Source: Pararge aegeria (lineage: Eukaryota; Arthropoda; Insecta; Lepidoptera; Nymphalidae). Taken from it: a stretch of DNA of 64,000 nt. The translations under genes and the position numbers were made by a program. The stretch spans positions 2,790,001-2,854,000 of the forward strand of contig NC_053202.1 in assembly GCF_905163445.1 (NCBI RefSeq). Direction: 5' to 3'. Positions 41,627-52,986 of the stretch are shown piece after piece. The notes beneath the pieces were generated by a model. The model did no database searches, was not told the origin of the DNA, and saw only the letters and a program-made list of their open reading frames with translations. Positions within the stretch are counted from its first letter, which is position 1; each line of letters begins with the position of its first letter.

Positions 41627-42880
41627 ACGTCTCCGGAAGAGCTCTCAAAGCTACTGAAAAGCTAGTACTACTACCTTATCTTTTAACAATAACCAAGCAA
41701 TACTCAAACAATATTTTTCTGAATTTTAATTTTTAAATATGTTTTTTTTTTCACAGGAATGTAGGTACATTGAGTACAAGTTTGAATTAAGAGTAGTTTT
41801 GTAATATTAAAAAGAACCCAGTACATTCTACCAGTCAGCATATATATATTTCACATTATCAAAAAAGTTACATTATTAAGATTAAAAGGAAGTACTTAAC
41901 AATTTATACGAGCGGCGTAGTCGCACCGGCGGAAAAGCTATTTAAATAAAGTTTAAAAAAAAATAATTTGAAAAAGTTATCTGTTAAAAGTACCTAAGTA
42001 TTTATTTATTTTATTTATACTCTTTATTTTCAAACTGCAAATACAGAAGAAGAATAAAAAAAACGCAGACAGAAGCTGTATACAAAAGGCGGCCTTATAC
42101 CTTAGGAGTAAGGTATTAGTTAGTATTTCTGTTAAATAAACGTTAGCACCGAAGACGAAGTTTCGTTAATTTAATATATTAAAAGCCTTGTATCAGTGAC
42201 AAAAACTGGGACAGACGTCTTAACGTGCTCTTCGAAGCACGGACGCCAATTTTCTTTCACTGGTCAGGCCATATTTTAAAACAACCCTTCTTGCTCTGTA
42301 GTTCATCAGCTGTAAATATAACCTACAATAATTGAAATAAATAAAAAACCTCACCAAACTTTTTGGGGTAGCGTCTACTTAGCCAATGAAGATATAAAAC
42401 GCCCCCAAAGATTTCTACAAGGGCAATTATAGGGGTAAATTAGTCATTAGGGCTCGTATACACCGACACTCGGGATATGCCCCGGGCGACCACACTTCCC
42501 TACCAAATCCATCCAAAACATTTTCTAAAGCAACATCCATCGCTCTTTCTCTTCAATACAACTTAAATTAATTTCACAGTTGCTCAGCAATGGGTACGCG
42601 GTAATTAAATATTGTTTATTGTAGTTAATTTGAGTTTAGCTGAGGTTTTCTTCGGCCTGAGGCGAGAAGGGCGTTTTGAATGGCTATGGGGTGGAAGAAA
42701 GCACCATTTCCGCGCATCCTTCCTTCCTGACAGTTGTTTATTTGGAAGGTTTTGGCTAATTTCTATGAATTTATTTTTTTACTAGCTGTGGTATTGCTTT
42801 TAATCATGTTCTCATGAAAATTAACCAATAATGGTTTCCAATATTATGTCAAATAATTCGAGATCATTCATATAATCATA
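41627..42880. other. Intergenic, one LINE 3'-end relic, otherwise unrecognised
   Basis: 42010-42110 holds TACTCTTTATTTTCAAACTG...AAAGGCGGCCTTATACCTTA, the antisense LINE-tail motif. The rest shows nothing recognisable. Confidence 0.4.
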
Positions 42881-42884
42881 AATT

Positions 42885-43240
42885 CAATTAATTGACGTCC
42901 ACTGCTGGACATAGCTCTTTGGTAGTTTCACAATCCACGGTCCTGGGCCGATTGCCTCCAGCGGCTCCCAGCGACTCGCCTGATGTCAAACGTCCACCTC
43001 GTTGGGGGGCCGACCCACGCTGCGGTGTGGGGTCGCCATTCCAGCACCTTAAAACCCCAGCTTCCATCGGTTCTCTGAGCTACGTGCCCCGCCCATTGCC
43101 ACTTCAGCTTCGTGACTCGCTGAGATAAGTCGGTAACTCTAGATGGCGTAGAGATCCTCCTACCATCGCCCGCTGTGTGACTCCGGAGCATTCTTATGAA
43201 GCCCATAGTAAGTGTAAGCGTACTCATATAGTACTATTTT
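42885..43240 (-). mobile_element. RTE-like LINE ORF C-terminal fragment
   Basis: The minus strand encodes LKWQWAGHVAQRTDGSWGFK, VLEWRPHT, then GPPTRWTFDIRRVAGSRWRQ and SAQDRGL, the standard C-terminal block of RTE-like LINEs. 5'-truncated, interrupted near the 3' end. Confidence 0.72.
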
Positions 43241-43261
43241 TTATCTAACAGTGGACATTTT

Positions 43262-43620
43262 CCACTGCTGGATATTCAAAACTCAAAATTCATCTCTTAA
43301 AGCAGGCTTATTTTAGAAGCACTTTTGAAACGTCTTTATACTAGTGACTATTCCATTGGTTCAGAAAGCAAATTCTATCGAGAAAGTGCCGGCAAAAAAC
43401 TCAGTTGCTCTTTTCCAACATGATTTTACTTTTTTTTATCTAATGAGAGAAGAAAACGTAGCGGGCTGCTTCCAAGCAAAAGTTATTAAGAAATTCATCA
43501 ATTGTATAGTGACCACGATTAAGTTAATATTTTCTAATACATTGTTTGAACTAAGGTAAAGGTAAACAATAAAAGTCTCTAAGAAATTCATCAATTGTTT
43601 GGTATACACGTATTAGTGAA
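43262..43620 (-). mobile_element. LINE 3' end, 5'-truncated (CR1/Jockey-like)
   Basis: Carries AGCACTTTTGAAACGTCTTT, AACTCAGTTGCTCTTTTCCA and AAGAAATTCATCAATTGT twice (43491 and 43580), implying a local duplication. Confidence 0.55.
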
Positions 43621-43754
43621 TGTGTTTTAAATTATTGTTTAAAATTAGGAAATCATGTTATAAAAGCAAATACCAAGCCTATGAAGGAGTTCTATACTTT
43701 TCCAAGACGATTAGCGCAGATGTCACTGATTTATTTCTTTTTTATTTAATGTTA

Positions 43755-43797
43755 GGGTAAGCAGAGCTTTTGTGCATTTATGAAGTGCACACCACTG
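43755..43797. repeat. Right-end fragment of a hAT-like MITE
   Basis: GGGTAAGCAGAGCTTTTG...GAAGTGCACACCACTG matches the right end of the element at 53767-53907. Confidence 0.45.
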
Positions 43798-43987
43798 AAT
43801 ATAGTTTCAAATATCTCGCCAAGATGACGTACAAAAATATTTTTTAAGATTTTCTTTATCCTATTCTAGTTTTAGGTTACAGTTTTAGGAATAATACGTT
43901 AAAATTAATTAACATAATATATAACACAAAAAAAAAACTTAAATACATTAAATTAAATTTACATAATACTATAAAGTAATTTTTTTT

Positions 43988-44190
43988 ATTTCACTACATG
44001 ATAGCCCTTGACTGCAATCTCACCTGATGGTAAGTAATGATGCAGTAAAAGATGGTAGCGGGCTAACCTGTTAGGAAATATGGTAGTCATACCCCTAATC
44101 AGTTTCTACGCGCCATCGCACCGGAACACTAAAATCTCTTAGCGGTACATTTGTCAGTAAGGTAGTAACTGGACACGGACAAGACCTCCA
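43988..44190 (-). repeat. SINE-B body copy
   Basis: TGACTGCAATCTCACCTGAT, GCGGGCTAACCTGTTAGGAA and CGCCATCGCACCGGAACACT on the plus strand. Confidence 0.6.
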
Positions 44191-44281
44191 ATCAGTGTCT
44201 AATTCAGGAAAGGCCCTCCCTTCCTGAAATCTTAGATTTTCTGGTATCTAAAGACCAAATACTTCGAATAATGATAATTTC

Positions 44282-44548
44282 GACGGCCGATTGGCGCAGT
44301 TTGCAGCGACCCTGCTTTCAGAGTCCAAGGCTGTGGGTTCGATTCCCACAACTGGAAAATGTTTGTGTGATGAGCATGAATGTATTTCCGTGTCTGGGTG
44401 TTTATATTATAATTATATATTATATCATAAGTATTCATGTATTATATTCATAAAAATATTCAACAGCTATCTTTGTATTCATAACACAAGCTACTCTTAC
44501 TTTGGGGCTAGATGGCGATGTGTGTATTGTCGTAGTATAGTAGTATAA
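44282..44548 (+). repeat. SINE-A, near full length
   Basis: Head GACGGCCGATTGGCGCAGTT, B box GGTTCGATTCCCAC, body to GATGGCGATGTGTGTATTGT. Confidence 0.78.
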
Positions 44549-44723
44549 TGCATGTTAGTAAACTGTATAGGTTATATTTTTAAATCACGCGGGAACTGTT
44601 CCAGGGAGATTTTCCGGGATAAAATAATTCTATCTCCATCACTAGGATATAAATCTACCCAAGTGTTATCTGTGTGCTAATTTTCATCAAGATCTGTTTC
44701 GTAATTTTAAGCCTAATCTTATA

Positions 44724-44977
44724 TCTTATATCTTTAAACGAGCAATTCTTGTATATATATAATTGGAATCTCGGAATCGGATCCAACGATTTTCATGAAA
44801 TTTAGTATACAGGGGGTTTTGGGGGCGATAAATAGATCGATTTATCGCCCCCAAAACCCTAAAGCTAGGATTCATTTTTAGAAAATGTCAATTCAGTCAG
44901 TTGTCAGTTTATTCGTGTTTTCCGGAAATAACCGATTTGGCGCAGACGAAGTTGTACAAGTCACACGGGTCAGCTAG
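44724..44977 (+). mobile_element. Helitron-like element (family 3) with internal perfect palindrome
   Basis: TCTTATATCTTTAAACGAGC to CACACGGGTCAGCTAG then T. Contains GCGCAGACGAAGTTGTACAA. A perfect 20-bp-arm hairpin (44814-44859) is present here but not in the sister at 21917. Confidence 0.7.
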
Positions 44978-44990
44978 TATAGTCTATAAA

Positions 44991-45039
44991 AGTTGACAAT
45001 CAAACAGATAAACTTTCGCATTTATAATATCAGTACGGA
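44991..45039 (-). mobile_element. Helitron-like 5'-end fragment
   Basis: AAACTTTCGCATTTATAATA...CAGTACGGA is the reverse of the family-1 5' end. Confidence 0.5.
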
Positions 45040-45448
45040 TGACGGTTAATACCAAAGAATAAATACGCTCAAAACTAAACATTCCCTCAAAGAAACCCCC
45101 GGCAAATATACAGCACAATAAACACATAATAATTAAAGACAGCCCGAAAAATCACACACACAGTTTCCACAAATTTCATAAGCAACGTCCCCTAATCGTA
45201 TTAGACGCCGGACTATTACCAGTTTGACGATCGATTACCTCGCAAACTTCCCTCGCAACCCTTATTCGTGCGGCATAGGATATAAATTGACAGGGTACTA
45301 ACCGTTAGAAGAAGAGAGAAATATAGGGGTGGTTTTGCCGGGGGGTGTTACTTTGAACTGTGACGCCCAAATTCGCTAAAAGTAGCCGCCAGTTATCAAA
45401 CCAGGTCGGTGTAAGACGCATGTTTACTAGGTTAGCATAAATACGCGG

Positions 45449-45456
45449 TATAAATA
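45449..45456 (+). promoter_or_regulatory. TATA box of a possible promoter
   Basis: TATAAATA, with CACTTATTCCACAGATT about 25 bp downstream as a possible start region and a less AT-rich sequence just upstream. A consensus donor follows at 45725. It may serve the gene whose coding exon is at 57440. Confidence 0.35.
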
Positions 45457-45474
45457 TAGGAAGGCACTTATTCC

Positions 45475-45724
45475 ACAGATTGTATAAGTAACCTTTAAGT
45501 TGGTGTTTTTGTAATTTGCAAACGTGATACTTGCATTCGAAAATAGTTTAACATTTTTAAAGTTATTTAAGACTCGAAACAGTATTGTTATATAGTTGAA
45601 TTTTTAGTTATTATCCTTTTGTTTGGTAACTCTGAGGTGTAGTGATTTATGAAGACTCATGTTCTTTTTTAATTGAGTGATGTATTTGTGGTGCTGTGAA
45701 GGAATGAATATATTTAGTTGAGAG
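45475..45724 (+). other. Possible 5' noncoding exon of the downstream homeobox-like gene
   Basis: From the putative start to donor GAG|GTAAGT (GT at 45725-45726). No coding frame. The downstream exon at 57420 begins with a real acceptor upstream of its ATG and therefore needs a noncoding exon such as this; the link, over an intron of about 11.7 kb, is inference. Confidence 0.28.
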
Positions 45725-46600
45725 GTAAGTTAATTTACGAAGTATACTTTTTTATTATCATTATTTTTTATCTGTTTAAACATCTTTATTGCGTAGTAAA
45801 GGAGAAATTAAAAATATACTTAAAAATTAGAAGCAAAAGGCGACCTTATCACTAAAAGTGATCTCTGCCAGGTAACCTTCACGATAGGAATATATCTACA
45901 TGAGATCCGGGAAATTGCGATTACAATAAACAATACATAAATTTACACACTAAAGTACATACTAATAATCGTAATAATCGTAAATTATATTTGGCATATA
46001 TATGTATTTACTAGCTATGTGTTTTTGTATATACAAACAGCTACCGTTATCAATGGTTTAACTTTAAATTTACACGACAACGTTTCATTTCTTAAAAGAG
46101 TGTTTTTATATCGATTCCAATATAAGACTGAACTAAATCGAAACGCTAACGAGTACAGCTAGTAGTAAACATTGGTTACAATTATCGTTGTACATCGCTC
46201 CTCTAATTTACTTATTCATTTATTTATTTATTCGTAATCAACAGCGTTACAATAAAAATATATTTATAAATAGTTTCACTTAAATCTAAGGCCGCAATGA
46301 TTACATAAACATAACATTTTGAAATAGTACGGTCACGGATTTAACATAAAAATAATTAGGTATTTTGAATTAATAAATATGTAAAAGAGTTAATAACATA
46401 AAAGTGTGAACAAGACGTAAAGAAACGAAGATAACTATTAGGACTAATCGATCAAAAACAATCAAATAAAAATTTAAAAATTTATTATATGCATGTGAAA
46501 AAGCACATATTTGTGCGTGCGTGCGTGCTTGCGTGCGTGCGTGCGTGTGTGTGTGTGTCTTAAGACTTTCACAAACATATATAATAAAATATTATACATC
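45725..46600. other. Probable intron, with LINE 3'-end relic
   Basis: 45780-45890 carries CTTTATTGCGTAGTAAAGGA...AAAGGCGACCTTATCACTAA (antisense LINE tail). The microsatellite (GTGC)n(GT)n lies at 46514-46558. Nothing else recognised. Confidence 0.4.
46514..46558. repeat. (GTGC)n/(GT)n microsatellite
   Basis: Compound tetra/dinucleotide run. Confidence 0.9.
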
Positions 46601-46620
46601 TATTTATTTATAATATACTT

Positions 46621-46930
46621 GTTGGTGTAGTGGTTAGCATGTTCAAATAAGGTTCATGAGTCACGACACCCTGGGTTCTATTCACGCGTCGGATCAACAT
46701 TTGAATTGGGGTTTTCTGTAAAAAATATCTTACTATCGGAGTTAGGAAATAGGTAGGTGCCACCAGCGTGCCTTGGAAAGCAGGCAACGCCGTCGGGCCT
46801 GAATATTATCGATAAACTCCACCAACCCGCATTACTGCAGTGTGGAGGGTCTTTGCTCTACAATCCAGTCTCCTATTAGACAGGAGGCCTTTGCCCATCT
46901 GTGGGACGTCAATAGGCTTATGGTGATGAC
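46621..46930 (+). repeat. SINE-D, tRNA-derived, near full length
   Basis: Head TTGGTGTAGTGGTTAGCATG (A box) and GGGTTCTATTCACGC (B box), then a body with GGTGCCACCAGCGTGCCTTG, ending GGACGTCAATAGGCTTATGG. About 310 bp. A head copy is at 47887. Confidence 0.65.
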
Positions 46931-47400
46931 GTAGCAAAAGCATAAAATGCTGCAAAACTATTAAGAATGTGTGCAATCGATATTAAGGTTCTACAATATT
47001 ATTACCGTTTATATTTCTTTTTTTTATTCATGGTTAGGTTTAAAGGGTTTAAGATTTTTATTACACAAAAGAACTACGAAAAGTAACTTTAAAAAGAGAA
47101 CACATCATGTTAAAAACTATTACAAAGTGTTTTTGCATATGGTTTTTGACTTGTTACAGTTTTGTTGTATTTTAGAATACACCTTATCTCTGTAGAGTTA
47201 CCTTTTTCTTGTTCTATGCTCGGTTGCTCGGTAGAGAATGCTTTTTAGCAATAAGTTTTCTGGTTTCTTACCTAAAAGCATTCCGGTTTTATTATCGTTT
47301 AGGTACTTATTGTTTTATTAAATACTTCTTTTTATTTTGATTTATAGTTTTACGTAGTGCTAAAACAGCACACAGTATTTTGCCAGTGTCGAGTTAAGTT
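46931..47400. other. Intergenic or intronic, nothing recognised
   Basis: AT-rich; a 74-codon open frame at 46971 shows no motif. Confidence 0.4.
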
Positions 47401-47408
47401 GCTTACTA

Positions 47409-47600
47409 GAAAATGTTTGTGTGATGAACATGAATGTTTTTCAGTGCCTGGGTGTTTATATGTAAATTATAAGTGTATATGTATAGTATTCATAGAAAAT
47501 ACATCAGTCATCTTAGTACCCATAACACAAGCTACGCTTACTTTGTGGCTAGATGGCGATGTGTGTATTGTCGTAATATATTTATTATTATTTTATTAAG
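47409..47600 (+). repeat. SINE-A, 5'-truncated
   Basis: Starts GAAAATGTTTGTGTGATGAA and runs to GATGGCGATGTGTGTATTGT; head missing. Confidence 0.7.
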
Positions 47601-47886
47601 TACTTATGGTCAATTTAAATTTATGTTTATTGGAATTATAAAAACAGTGTACCTATGAATTATTAAATATATATATTTAATTATAAAGTAACCAAAGAAT
47701 GTGGCATAAAGTATGTGACTTCCACACTCGGATTCCCTGTGTCGTGAATCACCTCAATTAGTGTATATACCATTGGCTATGATATATTGTACATAAGAAT
47801 ATTATTTCTTATCTCATTCGCTTTTCAAACATTTACCAGAAGAAATTTGTAATCTAATTTGGTGTATCTATCACCAATGTGACTTT

Positions 47887-48060
47887 ACCTGCCTCGTTGG
47901 TTTAGTGATTAGTATGGTCGAATGCAAATTACGGGGTGGTCGGTTCGATACTGGTCGGGTTTAAATTCTTAGTTACAATTGGGTGTTTCTGTTAAGCAAT
48001 TCTGAGTTTTATTTTATTATGAACTTCTTCTTGAAATAATATGCTTTTCTTGACAATATT
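47887..48060 (+). repeat. SINE-D-like head fragment
   Basis: CTGCCTCGTTGGTTTAGTGA (A box) and GGTCGGTTCGATACTGGTC (B box), followed by an unmatched body. Confidence 0.5.
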
Positions 48061-48296
48061 TCTGACTAATTGGTTATCCGCTACGCGACTCAGCAAATTT
48101 TTGACAACGGTAAAAAAATGTCAACGGTCAAAAATTTACAGTAAGTTTTTCTCAGATAACATTTTGGCATGAATCAAAAAATTCAAGTATGCCACACTTG
48201 TAACATGAAATCCGTCTGTTTGTCGTAGCCTAGATACTACCGAGAAGAAGCGTATAAGAAACTGATAATAATTGTATAAGTAAAACATTGTGAGCA

Positions 48297-48408
48297 AACC
48301 TGAATGACTGAGAGTTCTCCTTGAGTTCTCAAGAGCGTGTGGATTCTGTTAAAGGCCTACCCTACTCTTTCTGAGAGGAAGCTTGTAGTCTGCAGTGGGC
48401 CGGTTTGA
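48297..48408 (+). repeat. SINE-C 3' fragment
   Basis: CTGAGAGTTCTCCTTGAG...TGCAGTGGGCCGGTT, plus orientation. Confidence 0.55.
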
Positions 48409-48424
48409 CTACTTCTTCTTCTTT

Positions 48425-48905
48425 AGTTGCCTCTCCAACTAGTGAAGGCTGGCCGTCAGTTTTCGATAATTTTCCTTTTCTCTCGCGAGGCTACACAGCT
48501 GGACGGCACTCGCGATCCCAGTCCACTCTCTAATGTTGCGCAACCAAGACTTCCTCTTGCGACCGATGCGTCTCTTTCCAGCAACTTTGCCTACATGCCG
48601 AAGCACATGCCCTAGATAAGCAACTTTTTTCTTTATGACGGTCTCCCAAAGTTCGCGCTGACAACCAACTCGTCGCAAGACTTCCTCATTGGTCCAACCT
48701 TTTGAGTCCAACTAATTTTCAGCATGCGTCGATAGGCCCACATCTCGAATGCTTCTAGACGTTTCCTGAGATCCTCTTTGATCGTCCAGGATTCGCATCC
48801 GGAAAGAAGTATTGGCCATACGTAACAATGTAGAAGGCGTTTTCGTAATGTGTTTAGGTTTGACTGCGACCGACGAAAAACGGAAGCTTTCATTTTCACA
48901 AACAA
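48425..48905 (-). mobile_element. RTE-like LINE reverse-transcriptase C-terminal fragment
   Basis: In two frames on the minus strand: RKRLLHCYVWPILLSGCESW, then LRKRLEAFEMWAYRRMLKIS, and after a frameshift EVLRRVGCQRELWETVIKKK, VAYLGHVLRH. This is the post-catalytic region of RTE-like LINEs. Pseudogenic. Confidence 0.75.
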
Positions 48906-49078
48906 ATGTAAATAACAGTTTTAATTATCTTTTAATAGCAAAGTTGGCAAACAATAATCACGCACAACTTTTCTATTATCACGCACATTAATTAAATGGA
49001 GTGCATCGAAAATTGGTTAAATAATGGAAAAATAAATGTTACAAGCGTCAAGGGGCCGATGAACTTAATGTTGGGCCT

Positions 49079-49362
49079 CATCGTCATATCAACCGATTAC
49101 GGGCCCACAGCTGGGCACGGGTATTCGACAATGAGAAGGCCATAGTCCACCACGATGGCCCAGTGCGGATTGTTAAGCTCCAGACACCTTTGACGCCATT
49201 ATAGAGAACTCTCAGGTTTCCTCACAATGTTTTCAATCACCGTCGAGTATTTTAATTACTTAAAACGCACATAACTTTGAAAAGTTATAGGTGCGTGCTG
49301 GGATTCGAACTCGGCACCCCGTAAGTGAGATCGAGCTCCTACTCACTGGTCTATCACCGCTT
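49079..49362 (-). repeat. SINE-C, near full length
   Basis: On the minus strand: tRNA-like head AAGCGGTGATAGACCAGTGA, B box GAGTTCGAATCCCAGCACGC, body ATTGAAAACATTGTGAGGAA, 3' end CCCGTGCCCAGCTGTGGGCC with a GATATGACGATGA tail. Best reference copy of SINE-C here. Confidence 0.78.
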
Positions 49363-49444
49363 CGCTTTGGCCCCATGGGACATTACTTGATGGTGTTTTT
49401 GAATGAGTGCTCGAGTTTATCCTTATCGTTACTTTACTATTAAT

Positions 49445-49600
49445 ATCAATAGCCTATGGCAGTCCGAAGAGTGGGGGTGTAAGTGGGGGGGGACTAGTAC
49501 TAGTCAGCCTACCCAACCGGGTTGGAGATCGCAGATGGTACACAGAGTAGCCCGTCCTCCGTCATATTCTATTAGCCGCCTCGTACGACGCCCAAACACG
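49445..49600 (+). repeat. Dispersed repeat related to 9908/10203
   Basis: TATGGCAGTCCGAAGAGTGG...CCGGGTTGGAGATCGCAGAT...GCCGCCTCGTACGACGCCC; a common lepidopteran-type repeat, class unclear. Confidence 0.4.
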
Positions 49601-49744
49601 ATTGACTTTTAATTAAATGAAAATGAAATTTAAAAAACTCTTTGCTGTGTCAAATTCAAATTCAAAACTTCTTTATTCATGTAGGCCTATCACAGGCACT
49701 TATGAAGTGTTCATACATATAATATTTTTACATAATTGTAAGGG

Positions 49745-49864
49745 GATGGTGATAACTTCGTTCGCCAACTTAAACCTGAAGCTACGAGGGTTCCTAACGC
49801 GCCCTGGTCTAAGAAGAGCCTACAACAAACTTAGCCGGGTAAATTTATTTTTGTTATCACCATC
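49745..49864. mobile_element. MITE-like element, perfect GATGGTGATAAC ends
   Basis: GATGGTGATAAC left and GTTATCACCATC right, exact 12-bp inverted ends; interior GAAGCTACGAGGGTTCCTAA. No clear target duplication. Confidence 0.72.
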
Positions 49865-49914
49865 TCACAGTAAATTTATATTACGCTATGAAGTTAGAGC
49901 AATATACACCCAAG

Positions 49915-50030
49915 CTTTTTTATTATAATAGGATTTTTCTGTAAGCTTACGTTTTATATAAACTTTGAACTTATTTAGAGACATCTCAAAGATTTCATTC
50001 TTTAATTTGTTATAATATACCTACAATTAC
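49915..50030 (-). mobile_element. LINE ORF2 C-terminal fragment (CR1/Jockey-like)
   Basis: GTAAGCTTACGTTTTATATA...TTTAGAGACATCTCAAAGAT parallels 840-905. Confidence 0.45.
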
Positions 50031-50034
50031 CCTT

Positions 50035-50197
50035 GAATGAAGGGTTTGAGCCGTAGTTCACCACGCTAGACAAGTGCGGATTGGTAGACTTCACACGCGT
50101 TTGAGAAAGTTATGGAGAACTCTCAGGCATGCAGGTTTGCTCACGATGTTTTCCTTCACCGTTAAAGCAAGTGATATTTTAATTGCTTAGGTGCAAA
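50035..50197 (-). repeat. SINE-C fragment
   Basis: GTGCGGATTGGTAGACTTCA, TATGGAGAACTCTCAGGCAT and TTCCTTCACCGTTAAAGCAA. Confidence 0.65.
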
Positions 50198-50364
50198 GAT
50201 CGCAGTCAGCTGGCCACTTCGCGATACCATCTAAACCGTAAACTTTATGCTGCTGTAAAATGTTTAACCCTTTCCGTTATGTATAATATAAATAGAAATG
50301 TTGGACGCCTGTTACACCGAAGCGTAACCACAGTCTAACTGAAGCCAACACCATACCATCATAA

Positions 50365-50452
50365 CTCAAAACTCGTTTATTTCAAGTAGACCTAATATAA
50401 GCACTTTTGAAACGTCAAGTCTATCAGTTTGTACTTACTCTACCACCGGTTC
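50365..50452 (-). mobile_element. LINE 3' end fragment (CR1/Jockey-like)
   Basis: AAGCACTTTTGAAACGTCAA and CTCTACCACCGGTTCG match 27150. Confidence 0.55.
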
Positions 50453-50454
50453 GT

Positions 50455-50900
50455 ATACTCAGTCACCATGTTTGCGTTTTGTCACAAATCACAAGACTGT
50501 AGCTGAAAGTGCGCTTCTTCTTGTACACAAATTTTAACGTCGCCAAGTGTCTGGCCACAGCCACAAAAAGCCGCCACCGGCACATTTCTTTAGTGACCAG
50601 CAGTGACGATTTGTAGCGTGTCGGCCACCGGCGTTAAGGCCATACGAAATGTACGTTTTGTGGATGTAGCCATTGGCTCACCTGCGGGGACACTTACTGA
50701 CCACGTTTGCGTCATGAGCGCGGTCTGACTGTAAAGGTACCGTACGCGCTGGCTGTACGCAAACTTTAACGTAGCTATTGACGCAGGTGGCTGCGGTTTG
50801 ACCTTGCCTTAAGGCATCCAATTTGCGTCCACAGTGACGTAAAAATTCACGATCTTGTGATCGTGAATTTTGTAACGCTGATTTTAGAAAAAGCTGTGAT
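50455..50900. repeat. Imperfectly palindromic block with perfect hairpin
   Basis: Several inverted pairs (GCCGCCACCGGC, TCGGCCACCGGCG) and a perfect 13-bp-arm hairpin at 50842-50871. Possibly a fold-back DNA element; no family recognised. Confidence 0.4.
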
Positions 50901-51239
50901 ATGTTGCACAGGACACAAGACAACTGGGGCTCTTCTGCTTTCTAGCTCTATCCCACTTTTGGTTGTATCGGCTCTCCCAACTTTCGGTCGCCTCTCCCAA
51001 AAAAACATTAAGAGTTTCGTCATGCTCATCCACCACGTAGCCGGAAGTCATCCTCTACCTCTCTTATGGTAAGACAAACAGAACTGGAAACAGCTGCGTA
51101 AGGAATAATGAAGATTTCCTAAGACATTTATGCCTAACCGTAATCTAGTCCTATTTAATTTATATAGGACGACAAAAAGTAGATGGTATTATCTCGTTGA
51201 GCCAATGTTAGCCCTAGGACGAGAAAAAGTGGAAATTTA

Positions 51240-51300
51240 CTCGCGATGTGATCCCTCTAAGAAGAAGCCCATAACAAACTTAACCGGGTAAAACAATCTC
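51240..51300. repeat. Fragment of the GATGGTGATAAC MITE
   Basis: CTAAGAAGAAGCCCATAACA and ACTTAACCGGGTAAA match the MITE interior. Confidence 0.45.
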
Positions 51301-51778
51301 GCATTTTAATAAATTTTAAAGCATGTTTTAATAGAAATTTTAGAAGAGTTAAGCGTGACACTTTATTCATGAAGGCGCCAATTAACGACAAAGATGCGTC
51401 ACGAACGCACGCGTCGCCTTAGTACAAAGCCCTAAACAAGGCACCGCAGTCAGCTGGCCATTTCGCGATACCATCTAACCCGTAACCCGGAAACTTCATG
51501 CTGCTGTAAAATGTTTAACCCTTCGAAATGTTGCTGACCGCCTGTCACACCGAAGCGCGCCGACACTTCATTGCCTGCGTGAAGTATACTCGTCAATGAA
51601 TGTCAATGAAACGACCAGGTTACTTACCTAAATATAGTATATAGTCCTATCCTAAATATTCGAACTTGTTGAGATCACTATTAAGCGATAAAACAGCCTT
51701 TTGTATTCTTCTTCTTGTTATAAATTGCATTCGGTACATAACGGATAGGTAAGATATATAAAAGTGATGCCTCTGTGA

Positions 51779-51884
51779 GATGGTGATAAAAAATATCTGG
51801 TTAAGTTCGTTGTGGGCTTCTTTTAAGCCAAAGATTCGTTTGGAACCCTAACGTTCCAATTTATCGAATTTAGTTATCACCATC
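51779..51884. mobile_element. MITE-like element, inverted interior
   Basis: GATGGTGATAA and TTATCACCATC ends; the interior GGTTAAGTTCGTTGTGGGCT is the reverse complement of the 49745 copy. Confidence 0.68.
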
Positions 51885-52160
51885 ATTAGAATAGAGTATT
51901 TTGTATTTTGCATATTAAAGATTTTTATTTTCTAAATATTATAAGAATAAAAGACCGAAGATATATTTTCAATTTTAAAATTTATATTAATAAATTAATA
52001 AAATTAATTATTTTATAATTAATAAAATATTAATACTTTTTATGTCATAAGTAATTCAATTCAAGTCAAGTTGGCCAAAAAAAAAGTCTTCAACCATCGT
52101 AGGTAATTGCCATTCTTTCTTAACAGAAGGATTGATATATGTGGTACCTGTCTTCTTATG
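51885..52160. other. AT-rich, nothing recognised
   Basis: Long A/T-only runs around 51960-52030. Confidence 0.4.
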
Positions 52161-52162
52161 AA

Positions 52163-52390
52163 AGAATATGCTTATTTGCTTATTTCTGCCGCTAAGCAGC
52201 ATTATCGCAATCTGTGTTCCGGTCTGAAGGTGGTTGTTACCGGTGTAAATACAGGCACCTGAGGCTTAAAACCTACCCCTCAGGTTGATGGACAGGGCAA
52301 CACTATGCGGGATGTGTTCCTCGCATGACCAGGCGAGTGTTGCTCTGTGCATCTTACCGTCAATAAATAATTATTTAAAAAATAAAAGTA
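52163..52390 (+). repeat. Repeat G copy
   Basis: TTTCTGCCGCTAAGCAGCAT, TTACCGGTGTAAATACAGGC, CAGGTTGATGGACAGGGC and an A-rich end. Confidence 0.62.
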
Positions 52391-52581
52391 GAAAACGGTG
52401 TGACAGTCGGCCCGTACATTAAAGCACATCTTAACACCGTAAAGGGGTCGAATTAGACTTTGTAATGTTTTATGATTGACTCGCCTGTTAAATATGCATT
52501 AAGTAATTAACTTGAAACTATGTCGCAACAATAAAAGGGTTTTTTGTAATCAATTAACCGACCGACCGACTCTATAATATA

Positions 52582-52755
52582 TTAAGCGGGGATAGCCTAG
52601 TGGGTATACCTTCGGATTCCCTTTCGGCACGCAGATCTAAGTTTTCGTAGTTATCTGCGTTTTAAGCATTTGAATATAGGCCCACTAAAGGGCTCCGCTC
52701 AGAAAGATAACGTCAAGTCCACCACGCTGGCTAAGTACGGTTTGGTGGAGTTTAC
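52582..52755 (+). repeat. SINE-C, internally deleted
   Basis: Head AAGCGGGGATAGCCTAGTGG, then TTATCTGCGTTTTAAGCATT joined to CCCACTAAAGGGCTCCGCTC. Confidence 0.55.
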
Positions 52756-52986
52756 CAATCTAAATTTTATAAAATCGATCAACTTTTTAACGCTCTGTTT
52801 AATTTTTTAATCGATACTTTTTGTGGAATTGCTTTTTGCTTTCTGACGACGTAATATTTTTTTTTTTGTTGATCAAAGTAACACCTTTTGTAATTCAATA
52901 CTTTTTGAATGTGGAATAAATTTAGCTAGAGGTTTAAAATACCCCAGACTATCTATGGGACATTTCTGTGAATTCGGAGAAACGCT

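Noticed and set aside
48439..48905. Reading the reverse-transcriptase fragment as a host gene
   Set aside because: Frameshifted RTE-like LINE C-terminus without start, catalytic core or introns.
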